The notes under the pieces are model-generated. The model searched no databases. It saw only the letters and a list, made by a program, of their open reading frames with translations, and had not been told where the DNA came from. A stretch of 20,255 nt of DNA. Source: a virus. Position numbers and translations under genes: made by a program. Positions 7,246 through 15,100 of this stretch are shown piece after piece. Location: the IMG/VR virus record IMGVR_UViG_3300047476_000823, positions 1 through 20,255 of that record; one strand, 5' to 3'. The stretch's first letter is position 1, and each line of letters opens with the position of its first letter.

Positions 7246-9088
7246 TGGTTAGAACCACTCGTATTTTGGTAATTCGAACGATGTTTTGAAGGTAGGTTTC
7301 TATGTCGGGGTTGATCGGTATAGCAGTAAAGTTGATGATACCGTTCGTGATGAAATTGTTGTTGACAAGGATACCGTATTTAGGGAATTGATAATAGATG
7401 ACCCCTTTAGTATAGTCCACTCTTCCGAATGTCTTGGCTAACAGTTTGGTGTTATCGGCTGCCTTGTAGATGTAAACCAACCCATCCGTGTCATCGGCAA
7501 AGTAGCAGATGTCGACTCCATAGGTGAACGCCGAGCTTTTGATGCCGGTTTGAATAGGATTGCCGATGACCAAGGCCGTTTCGATCTCCGCCTGATAGAT
7601 GACGCTCTGATCTTTGTTGACCACCTTCTTGGAGTAGCAACTCTTGATAGCGGGGACTGTTTCTTTGATTCGCGTCATCAAATCCACGTCGCTTAAAAAG
7701 TTATCGAATACATTCAATGTCACAGTATTGTAATCGGTCACGGTATCGACGATGAGTTTTTCTATCTGACCGAAGGATAGAGTGGTCTTCTTGTTGTCCA
7801 CCTTAGCATACACGGTCAACTCGACATTGACGAACTCCGGATCGATGAAGATGGGTTGCATACCGACCACGCAGTATTTGGCGATCAGTTTATTCTGAAT
7901 GTCTTTCTTGGCGGTTAGCGTCAGCTTATCGGCATACTTGGGTTTGATGCTCAAGTAGATTTTACCGTAGTCCTTATAGATGTTATCTTCCCCACCCCAG
8001 ACATTGATGCTATCGATGTTTCGGAAGTCGCTGATGATGATTGTCTTAAAGTCATCTCTTGTTACGATTCGATTCTGTCTTCTGTAATGATGTGGGATCG
8101 TGAAGCGCAGGCTTTCCGCCGTTTCCGCTTCGCAACCACCACTGGAGATGGTGCCTGTCGGTGCCACGACCACGAAGTCTTCCCAGTTACCTATATTGCT
8201 TTCTGTCGGGATGTCTTGCGAGGGCTTGTTAAAGCGGAATCTTTTGCAGCCGTTACCGCTTTCTCCGTTGCTCGACATGTAATAGACATAGACGATACTC
8301 TTGTTGGCGGGCATCTTCCCGAAGACATCGTTGCCGAAGATCACCTCGAAGTACCCTTCTTCTTGCGTGGTTAGGTAATAGATTTGCGAGTTGGAATCGA
8401 CATCGAGAACATTGGTAGCTAAAAAGTATTCTTCTCCCGTTAAAGCCCCGTCTGGGAAAACGACCATTCGAATCGTGTCGATGTCGACATTCTTATCTTG
8501 AATCACATAACGTTGATTGAGTAAGGACGTATCTATCTTAAATTTCCATTCTTGAAACTTACCTTCATAGATGGTAAAGACATCGGAGGAGTATGTAACG
8601 ACGGGCGCCGAAGAGTAGTCTATGTTCTTCACGAAGATGTCATCGATGGTGTAAAAGATTCTCTGGTCGAGTTCGGTGTTTACTCCCGAGAAAGAAGTGC
8701 CTCTGGGAATCAAAATGCTTTTACTCGATGGCTCATACTGCTCGGGATTGCCGGTGTCTATGTTGATCGTGAGCGAGATGTCGGCTCTGGCGCTGGTCTT
8801 ACCTTTCGGTACATAGCCGGTCAATTTGGCTTTAGAGAGAAGACTCTCCCTCTTAACCGACGAATCTATGAAGCTTTCGTTTAACAGCATCTTTACATAG
8901 TAACCTATGTAATGAGTATTATAGCTCAAGAGATTGAGGAGGGTAGAGATACCGCTTGCCTGAAAGTTATAATCTTGATAGATCGGGTTGCCTTGACCAT
9001 CAGTTTGCGATTGTAAGAAAGATATTAAGTTTTCTCTGATGTCGGGATAATCGAGAGAATTGATGGGAAGCTCGGCTGTAGTTATCAT
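7238..9088 (-). CDS. 6: Baseplate wedge protein gp6-like (baseplate J family)
   Basis: The 616-residue protein has the classic T4 gp6 opening: residues 14-65 read YPDIRENLISFLQSQ, then YNFQASGISTLLNLLSYNTHYIGYYVKMLLNESFIDSS, followed by KLTGYVPKGKTSARA. T4 gp6 (660 residues) forms the wedge dimer around the baseplate hub and carries a baseplate-J-like core. The middle contains a HYRRQNRIVTRDDFK segment, a conserved feature of the J-like domain that precedes a string of mixed beta strands. The ATG is preceded by AAGGA six to seven bases upstream, overlapping the gp25 stop codon. The gene starts nine bases after gp25 and overlaps the next gene by eight, so the three are very likely one translational unit. 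No CGG codon is present among its roughly 20 Arg codons. Confidence 0.92.
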   Translation of the reverse strand: MITTAELPINSLDYPDIRENLISFLQSQTDGQGNPIYQDYNFQASGISTLLNLLSYNTHYIGYYVKMLLNESFIDSSVKRESLLSKAKLTGYVPKGKTSARADISLTINIDTGNPEQYEPSSKSILIPRGTSFSGVNTELDQRIFYTIDDIFVKNIDYSSAPVVTYSSDVFTIYEGKFQEWKFKIDTSLLNQRYVIQDKNVDIDTIRMVVFPDGALTGEEYFLATNVLDVDSNSQIYYLTTQEEGYFEVIFGNDVFGKMPANKSIVYVYYMSSNGESGNGCKRFRFNKPSQDIPTESNIGNWEDFVVVAPTGTISSGGCEAETAESLRFTIPHHYRRQNRIVTRDDFKTIIISDFRNIDSINVWGGEDNIYKDYGKIYLSIKPKYADKLTLTAKKDIQNKLIAKYCVVGMQPIFIDPEFVNVELTVYAKVDNKKTTLSFGQIEKLIVDTVTDYNTVTLNVFDNFLSDVDLMTRIKETVPAIKSCYSKKVVNKDQSVIYQAEIETALVIGNPIQTGIKSSAFTYGVDICYFADDTDGLVYIYKAADNTKLLAKTFGRVDYTKGVIYYQFPKYGILVNNNFITNGIINFTAIPINPDIETYLQNIVRITKIRVVLTNA

Positions 9089-9097
9089 GGTTTTTCC

Positions 9098-9487
9098 TTA
9101 ACGAATCCTTTGGAATTGCTGGGTGAAGGTATCTGTTATGTTAAGAGCCTTAATCTGGTAAGTGACTGTTGCCTCGAAACCATCGTCGGAATCATAGGGA
9201 ACCACCTTAGCGGATATGAACTTGACTCGTTTTTCGTAAGTTTTTATGGCCCATTCTATCCTTTTAACAAGATTAGATGCCGTTAAATGACTCATGTTCT
9301 CGAATAGGTAATGCCTCAAATTGACAAAAGCGCTCTGATTGAAAGGAATGTCGAAGGGGTTCAACAGAAACAGAACCTTGATAGATTGCCTGATTGATTC
9401 TATGTTGATCTTGGGAGTCGTGTTTCCAGTCAGAGGGTGGGGGATGAAATCTAAATTGATATCCGAATAGTTTATAAGTTCCTTCAT
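9098..9487 (-). CDS. 25: Baseplate wedge protein gp25-like
   Basis: At 129 residues this matches the usual size of T4 gp25 (132), the conserved sheath-initiator protein that is homologous to type VI secretion TssE. Visible hallmarks are the N-terminal DINLDFIPHPLTGN, the SIRQSIKVLFLLNPFDIPFN segment (about 33-52), then LRHYLFENM, equivalent to the region around the family's conserved Glu-Pro-Arg core, and a C-terminal strand pair VTYQIKALNITDTFTQQFQRIR. It acts in the baseplate where the first sheath ring attaches. The Shine-Dalgarno GGAGG lies inside the last codons of the PAAR gene, whose stop is five bases upstream, and gp6 follows after nine bases. Assignment rests on length, motif order and neighbours. 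Confidence 0.88.
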   Translation of the reverse strand: MKELINYSDINLDFIPHPLTGNTTPKINIESIRQSIKVLFLLNPFDIPFNQSAFVNLRHYLFENMSHLTASNLVKRIEWAIKTYEKRVKFISAKVVPYDSDDGFEATVTYQIKALNITDTFTQQFQRIR

Positions 9488-9492
9488 ACTTC

Positions 9493-9792
9493 TTACCCTC
9501 CCTCGAAAACGTTAAAAGATCCTGTCATAATCGCGCTGCTGCAGCAAACCATGTCACCCACTCTGGCTGCCGGAATGCTATTCACAAAGACGGTCGAACT
9601 CCCCGTGCAAGTCACGCTCGAATGACAACTATTAAGACAGCAATGAACGGCCCAAGCATCGCCCAATCGATGATGCGGACGACTATTGACAAAGACATTC
9701 TCGCTTCCTTGCACATTAGGTCTCGGTGGATAGCAATGATGCCCGGCTAACCGGGTACACAAGTCAGCTAATCTAGCCGTTGGCATACCCAT
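9493..9792 (-). CDS. 5.4: PAAR-domain spike tip protein (gp5.4-like)
   Basis: The 99-residue protein is a phage PAAR protein, which caps the cell-puncturing spike of contractile tails. It shows PTARLADLCT (4-13), GHHCYPPRPNVQGS (17-30), VFVNSRPHHRLGDAWAVHCC (33-52) and the second PAAR-type half GSSTVFVNSIPAARVGDM...GSFNVFEGG. The His and Cys cluster is consistent with the zinc site at the tip. I chose ATG 9792 because AAAGGAGG ends about five bases before it; a GTG at 9798 overlaps that ribosome site, and ATG 9786 is too far. The first 25 bases lie inside the endonuclease gene. Residues 14-16 (Arg-Leu-Ala; CGG TTA GCC) interrupt what I recall as 'CTGHxC' in relatives, and contain one of only four CGG codons in the window. 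Confidence 0.88.
   Translation of the reverse strand: MGMPTARLADLCTRLAGHHCYPPRPNVQGSENVFVNSRPHHRLGDAWAVHCCLNSCHSSVTCTGSSTVFVNSIPAARVGDMVCCSSAIMTGSFNVFEGG
9742..9756 (-). other. Odd nine-base insertion with hairpin in the PAAR gene
   Basis: The reading is ACC CGG TTA GCC GGG CAT. Removing CGGTTAGCC leaves Cys-Thr-Gly-His, the motif I expect in phage PAAR proteins. CCCGG-TTAG-CCGGG forms a five-base stem with a four-base loop over this spot. A +1 shift at CGG would read GGT and then TAG. The insert keeps frame, so ordinary translation still works. The expected motif is from memory, not from an alignment. Confidence 0.4.
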
Positions 9793-10514
9793 ACGCACCT
9801 CCTTTCTACGGTCGATTTATCGCATCCAATAACTTTTTTAATCATTTCGGGCGTCATTGCCATGGTGCGAAATAAATCACAGATGTAGTCTGTAAATTGT
9901 TGATCGTTAGAAAACCCGTATTTTCTAGCCGTGGTGTCTCTTCTTTTTTGTATGATTTCTTTATTTTGCATCGGATTATCGACAAGCATCCTTTTACTAT
10001 TTTGTTGTTCTTGTCTTTCTGTCGCGACAAAAGGACAGCGTCCGTGATGATAACCTAATGGATGACTCTTTCTGGTTTTTACCATCTTCTCTATTGCTTC
10101 TTTCGAAGTCATCGGGTTGTTATCTGTCGAAAAAAGATTTGGTGGTTTATACCCATTGAACAGAAGTGTTTCGCGCCTTTTCTCTTTAGCCGAATCGATG
10201 TGCATGACATTGACCCATTTACCATCGACCCATTTCGTATAAGACCCGCCACCACCTTCGGTGATGTTGTATGTATCTTTTCTCTCGACCCATTCTTTAT
10301 CCACAAAAACCTTTTCGGCCCATAGAAGATTATCGTAATCTATGGCAAAGAACAGCAGATTTCTTTCAAAGTTTTCTCTGCCATATTTTTCTATAGCCAT
10401 CTTCAAATAGTTACCCGATCCCAAATATCCGTCGTCCAAATTATCTGTATGATGACGACCTCGATATTTTTTGCCATTCACTAAATTGGTGGTTTCATAG
10501 ATGAAGTAATACAA
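9768..10514 (-). CDS. GIY-YIG homing endonuclease (Seg-like), free-standing
   Basis: The N-terminus is a GIY-YIG nuclease: YFIY (3-6) and KKYRGRH (15-21) are the two core motifs, followed by NLDDGYLGSG (25-34), AIEKYGRENFERNLL (40-54) and WVERKDTYNITEGGGGS (75-91), as in the phage T4 Seg family. Two Asn-Pro-Met segments (133-135, 180-182) resemble NUMOD-type DNA-binding repeats. The end (about 206-239) looks like a helix-turn-helix. Such enzymes cut an allele lacking the gene and spread it by repair. The start is TTG, set by AAAGGAG six bases upstream. The end overlaps the PAAR start by 25 bases, and the last residues (CVWVCQRLD) are dictated by the PAAR ribosome site and start. The gene is visibly richer in A+T than its neighbours, in keeping with recent arrival. 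The only TAG stop among complete genes here is its own. Confidence 0.87.
   Translation of the reverse strand: MYYFIYETTNLVNGKKYRGRHHTDNLDDGYLGSGNYLKMAIEKYGRENFERNLLFFAIDYDNLLWAEKVFVDKEWVERKDTYNITEGGGGSYTKWVDGKWVNVMHIDSAKEKRRETLLFNGYKPPNLFSTDNNPMTSKEAIEKMVKTRKSHPLGYHHGRCPFVATERQEQQNSKRMLVDNPMQNKEIIQKRRDTTARKYGFSNDQQFTDYICDLFRTMAMTPEMIKKVIGCDKSTVERRCVWVCQRLD
9795..9803 (-). promoter_or_regulatory. Strong ribosome binding site of the PAAR gene, inside the endonuclease gene
   Basis: AAAGGAGGT on the minus strand ends close to the ATG at 9792 and decides the PAAR start. In the endonuclease frame the same bases encode Glu-Arg-Arg-Cys. The site lets the baseplate gene be translated independently of the inserted endonuclease. 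Confidence 0.7.
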
Positions 10515-10517
10515 TCC

Positions 10518-10526
10518 GATCTCCTT
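10518..10526 (-). promoter_or_regulatory. Ribosome binding site fixing a TTG start of the endonuclease
   Basis: The minus strand reads AAAAGGAGATCGGA before TTG at 10514. The in-frame TAA lies immediately upstream, and no ATG or GTG occurs between it and the GIY-YIG motif, so TTG is the only workable start. A weak start codon would keep expression of the homing enzyme low. Confidence 0.65.
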
Positions 10527-10544
10527 TTAATCTTATATTTCTAC

Positions 10545-10552
10545 TATTTATT
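10545..10552 (-). promoter_or_regulatory. Probable T4-like late promoter -10 box (AATAAATA) before the endonuclease
   Basis: AATAAATA differs from the T4 late consensus TATAAATA at one base. It lies in the A+T-rich 45-base gap after the 98-residue gene and ends 30 bases before the TTG start, exactly the distance seen for the perfect box before gp8. Late promoters in front of T4 homing endonuclease genes are established. Confidence 0.4.
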
Positions 10553-10559
10553 CCATCTT

Positions 10560-10856
10560 TTAAGAAACCTGACAAGTCGGACCCACCTGACAGAATTTGG
10601 TTTTGGTGACATTCCTTATAAAATCTGTAAAGCAAGACTTCACTATCTTGGTTTTTCGAGGAGCGGGATTGAAGTTGACTACTATCTCAGGAATGGGGTC
10701 GCAAGGACAAAGCGTGCTGATGATAGGGATGAGTTCCGTCGGTTCAACCACCCCGCATTGCGAGGTATCGCAGTCATCTACTGGAACGATGACCTTTAGA
10801 GATACGGCTTCGAATACATCGTCGCATTTGCAAAGAGTCTTAGGTACTGTGATCAT
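10560..10856 (-). CDS. Small Cys-rich protein of unknown function
   Basis: I do not recognise this 98-residue protein. It has nine Cys, including CKC near the start (residues 9-11), CPC (50-52) and two near the C-terminus (89 and 95). No signal peptide or membrane segment is seen. Residues 35-62 (GVVEPTELIPIISTLCPCDPIPEIVVNF) resemble a stretch of the preceding 424-residue protein around its own CPC, so the two may be related by partial duplication or take part in the same assembly. A four-base gap follows the upstream stop, and the weak GAGG ribosome site overlaps the end of that gene, so translation is probably coupled. The next gene is the inserted endonuclease, so originally PAAR may have followed directly. 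A small tail or metal-binding structural protein is a guess only. Confidence 0.68.
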   Translation of the reverse strand: MITVPKTLCKCDDVFEAVSLKVIVPVDDCDTSQCGVVEPTELIPIISTLCPCDPIPEIVVNFNPAPRKTKIVKSCFTDFIRNVTKTKFCQVGPTCQVS

Positions 10857-10860
10857 CGCC

Positions 10861-12135
10861 TCAATCCTCGTGCAGGTCTACGGTTAGATAAGTTCCCGTC
10901 GTCGTGACTACCGTGGTCGGCAGTTTCTGATTCTCTTGTTCTTTTAGGGTTAGCATGATATAATCTATGTCCTCTTCTCGGCGTCCGCCTTCTTTCAATT
11001 GACTCGTGTAATAGCTGATCAAACTTTCTACTGCCTTCAACTCTCTTTCTTCATCGGTTAAGAGATCATCTACGATTCCTGCCTTAACGATCATCTTCTG
11101 GAAGTATTCGGATTTCTTGAAGTTATCTATGAAGGTTTGAATGTAGGGGCTATCTTCTCCCGGAGGATTCTTTAGCACGTTCTCGTACCATTGCAAGAAA
11201 TTCAGTATCACCTCTTGTTCTTGAGTGGTCTCCGTCTCGCAAGGGCAAAGAGTGATCGGTAGAGGTTGCAGAACGAGTGGCTCCGGTTCTACTTCTCCTT
11301 CGCAGCAGATATCGGCGGGTAGTGGCTCTACCTCTATCTCCTGTACGATCTCTTCCTCGTATTCAATCGGGGGTTGATTATCTCTATCCCAGGACCAGTT
11401 ATTATGGATTCTAATACAGAACCAATCCTCGGTCATCACATCGGGCAACTCGGCAATCCAGACTTTCAGCTTAAATCTCCACTGATTGCCCCACGGTTGC
11501 CAGCTGTTGTCCATAGCAAAGTACCAGTTCTGCGAAGGACTCAAAACTGCGGTATCGTCGGTACAATCGAGATTAGGTAAAACCCCCCAAATGTCTCCAG
11601 TGAGAGTCATTTGCAACCCTTCCGGTAACGCACCATCGACTATATCGAAGTAAAGAAGCTTATTGCATTCTTTTTCGATGTAAGAAAACTCCAAATCGAA
11701 AGGGTTTAATGCTTGTCCCGTATATGCCCTAGGAGTTAGTTTAGAGTATATCTGATACCCCGTAAATTCTCCAACGAATGTTCCGGTGTAAGTGGTCGAA
11801 GTAGAACCGATACAGATGATATAGGTTCCCACGGTAAAATCTTTCTGAAACGACATCGACAATTCGGTTATCAAGACGGTACCCAGAAGAAGAATGGTAT
11901 TGCCTCCAATTAACTGATAGATATTGACTGTCACACCTATGTTGGTCGGCGGAATCGCAGCGACCAGACTGATGGTAAACTGAGCAGTTTCCTGCTGCAC
12001 TATATTCAAAAGGAATAGCTGCTTTTGAGATGCATTGATAGAAATCGGAAATACGGTGTTCGATACCAATTCGGTTATGGAATCGAGTTGACCGTCATCT
12101 ATTTTAGTCTGTATGGATTGCACGCAAGTAGGCAT
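10861..12135 (-). CDS. Unrecognised phage structural protein, probable Ig-like domain and acidic linker
   Basis: The 424-residue protein has no family I can name with certainty. Its first ~130 residues are beta-rich and Thr/Ile-rich. Residues about 140-255 carry TPRAYTGQALNPFDLEF, then DGALPEGLQMTLTGDIWG, which resembles the 'G-LP-GL-...-G-I-G' signature of putative Ig (He_PIG-like) domains, then a Trp-rich strand region ending RIHNNWSWDRDN. Residues about 258-300 form an acidic Glu/Pro linker with CC and CPC motifs. The last ~110 residues are helical and charged (EVILNFLQWYENVLKN...LTDEERELKAVESLISYYTSQLKE). AAGGAG six bases before the ATG and a 15-base gap to the upstream gene support the start. 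Location between adhesin-like and baseplate genes suggests a virion role. Confidence 0.72.
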   Translation of the reverse strand: MPTCVQSIQTKIDDGQLDSITELVSNTVFPISINASQKQLFLLNIVQQETAQFTISLVAAIPPTNIGVTVNIYQLIGGNTILLLGTVLITELSMSFQKDFTVGTYIICIGSTSTTYTGTFVGEFTGYQIYSKLTPRAYTGQALNPFDLEFSYIEKECNKLLYFDIVDGALPEGLQMTLTGDIWGVLPNLDCTDDTAVLSPSQNWYFAMDNSWQPWGNQWRFKLKVWIAELPDVMTEDWFCIRIHNNWSWDRDNQPPIEYEEEIVQEIEVEPLPADICCEGEVEPEPLVLQPLPITLCPCETETTQEQEVILNFLQWYENVLKNPPGEDSPYIQTFIDNFKKSEYFQKMIVKAGIVDDLLTDEERELKAVESLISYYTSQLKEGGRREEDIDYIMLTLKEQENQKLPTTVVTTTGTYLTVDLHED

Positions 12136-12150
12136 CGAAATCTCCTTCTA

Positions 12151-15100
12151 TCAGAAGCACTCGGCTAATACCGAATGATAAAACGGCTCGCCTTCCACCG
12201 GTACCGGATTAGCCAACTCAGCAATGAGATCGCCGTCCTCGTTTTGGAACGCGAAGTCGTTATCCAAGCACCCGGTTTCTTTGAAACGCACATGGTATTC
12301 TATCGATAGCTCGCACTCACCACTCGCGCCCGTGTAGCATATCAACGGCTCTTCATAGAATCTAAATTCTAAGGTTTCTCCGGGGTAAACTCTGGGGTAC
12401 ATTGCTACCTCGAGAGATAGAACGCACCACAGTATTTCTCCACTACGGAAGATAAACTCCCACGGCGGGAAGGTAGTCAACGTAGGATCTAAATGTTCTC
12501 CGGAATAGTTGTTATTCACTCTTATCACGATGTCGTCGCTTAAAACGCATGACATTGTCGTGCCCGAATAGAAGACGTCGACATAGCAGTCTTCAGGAAG
12601 AACGTCGTTCAACTCTACTACCAACCAGTTACCGTTCGGAACGAAATAGCCTTTACATAGCTTGTGAGTCAAATCGGCTTCGAACGAATTTACGACACCT
12701 TCTGTACCTTCGGCGAAGTCTACCGATAGATAGCCATCGTATTCTCTAAATTCGAAAGTCTCTCCAGTACCAAACTCCATCGAGAGTCTTGGATTGCATC
12801 TTAAATCAATCGAGAAGATTACTCGATCACCATCACTGACCGCTTCCGGTAAGTAATCCTTAACGAACAGATGCATCAATAGGTTATTGCTGGTCGATTC
12901 TCTTCTGACTCCACAGCAAGTATCGGTATTCAAATCGAAGTAAGTCGCCGAACCGATATCGACCTGCGTCATGATACTCGTTCTGAACATCACGTAGAGA
13001 TCGGCATGGTGCTTGGTATCGAAAGTGGAGAACAGCTCGGTACCAGGGTAAGCTCTGAACGTACCTAATCCTTCACTCTTACCTACTTGAAGAACTACGA
13101 GACAGTTTTCTCCGGTTTGTAGTACCGGTACCTTCAGAGTATCTGTCGTGGAAAGAGCTGCCTCGAGGGCTTCATCGGCATAGAAGTGAGTATTTGGCTC
13201 GCTGTCTATCTTATTAAGAACAGAATACGTTCCAGTATAAGCTCTTCCGACAGGCAACTGGAAGGATATCTGCATACTGGCAATAACTGTCTCACCGCTA
13301 TACGGTATGAGAAGGATGTTGGGTTGCAGATTTTGCTGAAGATCGAATAACGCATTCTCACCGGCAAAGCCTATGTTAGGCAAGCGGGTAGTGGTACTCA
13401 GGCTCGGGTAGATAACTTGACCGTGGTAACCGGCGCTATCGATCTGATCGAATAGATTGAGAGTCAAGCTGGCTTGAGAATACGATCCAGAGTATGCACT
13501 CGGGTAGAGAGCGAACGATGCTCCGAAATAAAGGAGAACGTTCTCACCCGCATAACCTATGAACGATAGCGCGTCGGTAGTCGCCAGAGTAAAGTCGGCG
13601 CGCTCTCCATCGTACCAGCCTGCAGGTAATCCTACGTTGACGACATAATCTAAGTCGAAGGTTCCATAGCCACCATCGTAAGAGATAGACGGGAAGGTGA
13701 TACCAGGTAGAATAGCGGCAGCCGCCGTCTCACCGCTATACGCTATCGGATAAAGCGGAGTAGCCGGGTAGTTGGTTAAGTCGGCTGCGGTATTCTGACC
13801 CGTATAGACAGGCGGCACCAGACTATCGATCGTTCGGAGAGCGACTTCGGCGGTCGAACCCGGATAGAAGATAGGCGTGAACGTAGAACCGATAAACGTG
13901 GTTAGAGTCGATGTACCATACTGACCGCTATACGCTTTACCATCGAGAAGCGATGCCGTAGCCAGAGCAAGAAGACTGGTACTACCTTCATAAAACGGAA
14001 GAGTGAGTTCCGGCGACGGGAAAGTGGTGAAGGCGAATAAGCCATTCTCTCCAGTATAGTTCAGTGAAGCGAGGACCGAAGAGGTGATTAAAGCGAAGGT
14101 CTCCGCTCTCTGCCCCGTGTAGTTGGCAACGATGCCAAGGTCTATAGAAGGATGAGTATCGAAGAGGAAGAGCGCGTTTTCACCGCTTCTTCCGACGACT
14201 TCTATGGCGAGCTCTACGCTCAAGTCGAATAGAGCGGCTTCATCTCCATACGCTACGGGTGTCAATAACGCCGGTGGGAACGTCGTAAGATCGGTAGCAG
14301 CGTTCTGTCCTTCTCTCGCGTCGATGTCTCTGAAGATAGCGTAGGTGATTAGATCGAGATCTTCCCTCTCACCTGAATAACCTTGTAGAATTCCAATGCT
14401 GGCACTCGGGAAGAACGAGACCGAGAAGGCACTCACTTCACCCGTATAGTTCGGTATCTGCATGACAGACGATGTCAGCAGAACAGCAAAAGCATTCTCA
14501 CCAGTAGGATTCGTGATGATACCCAAATCGACAGATGGGTTGGTAGAGAATAGCCATTCACTCGTTTCACCCGAATACGCCGACGGTTCTAATACCGACA
14601 CCGTTCTAAGGTTATCGATTAGAGTATTTTCGCCCGAGTATGCTTGAGTGATACCTAAGTCGAAAAATGGAACGATTACAAAACCTTCGTATTCAAAAAT
14701 ATCAAGATCACAGATAACTTCCGGACGACCGGATTGATAGTTGTGATAGTGGATTAAGAATATGTCATTGGTTGTCGATCTTGCATTGGTCCAGATGTTA
14801 GGCATACTGGCAAAGGTGCCAGACTGCCTAATCGCGTCGTTCTCACCATAGACCGTGAACGTCGTTCCAGTGGCTCCCGTGACGATCTTGATTCGAGTTG
14901 CAGATGTACCGTTTAACTCATTGGTTGTAAAGTTGCTGACAACTGTTAGATAACCCGACCTTAAAACGGTTGTGGTTTCGAACCAAGAAACACGACAGGG
15001 TTGATTGGCATTGTAACGAAGATTGATGAACAGAGCCTGCGCATTTCCGCCACCTTCATTCGTTCTCTCTTCTGGTCTATCATAAGCCCAACCACCTGTC

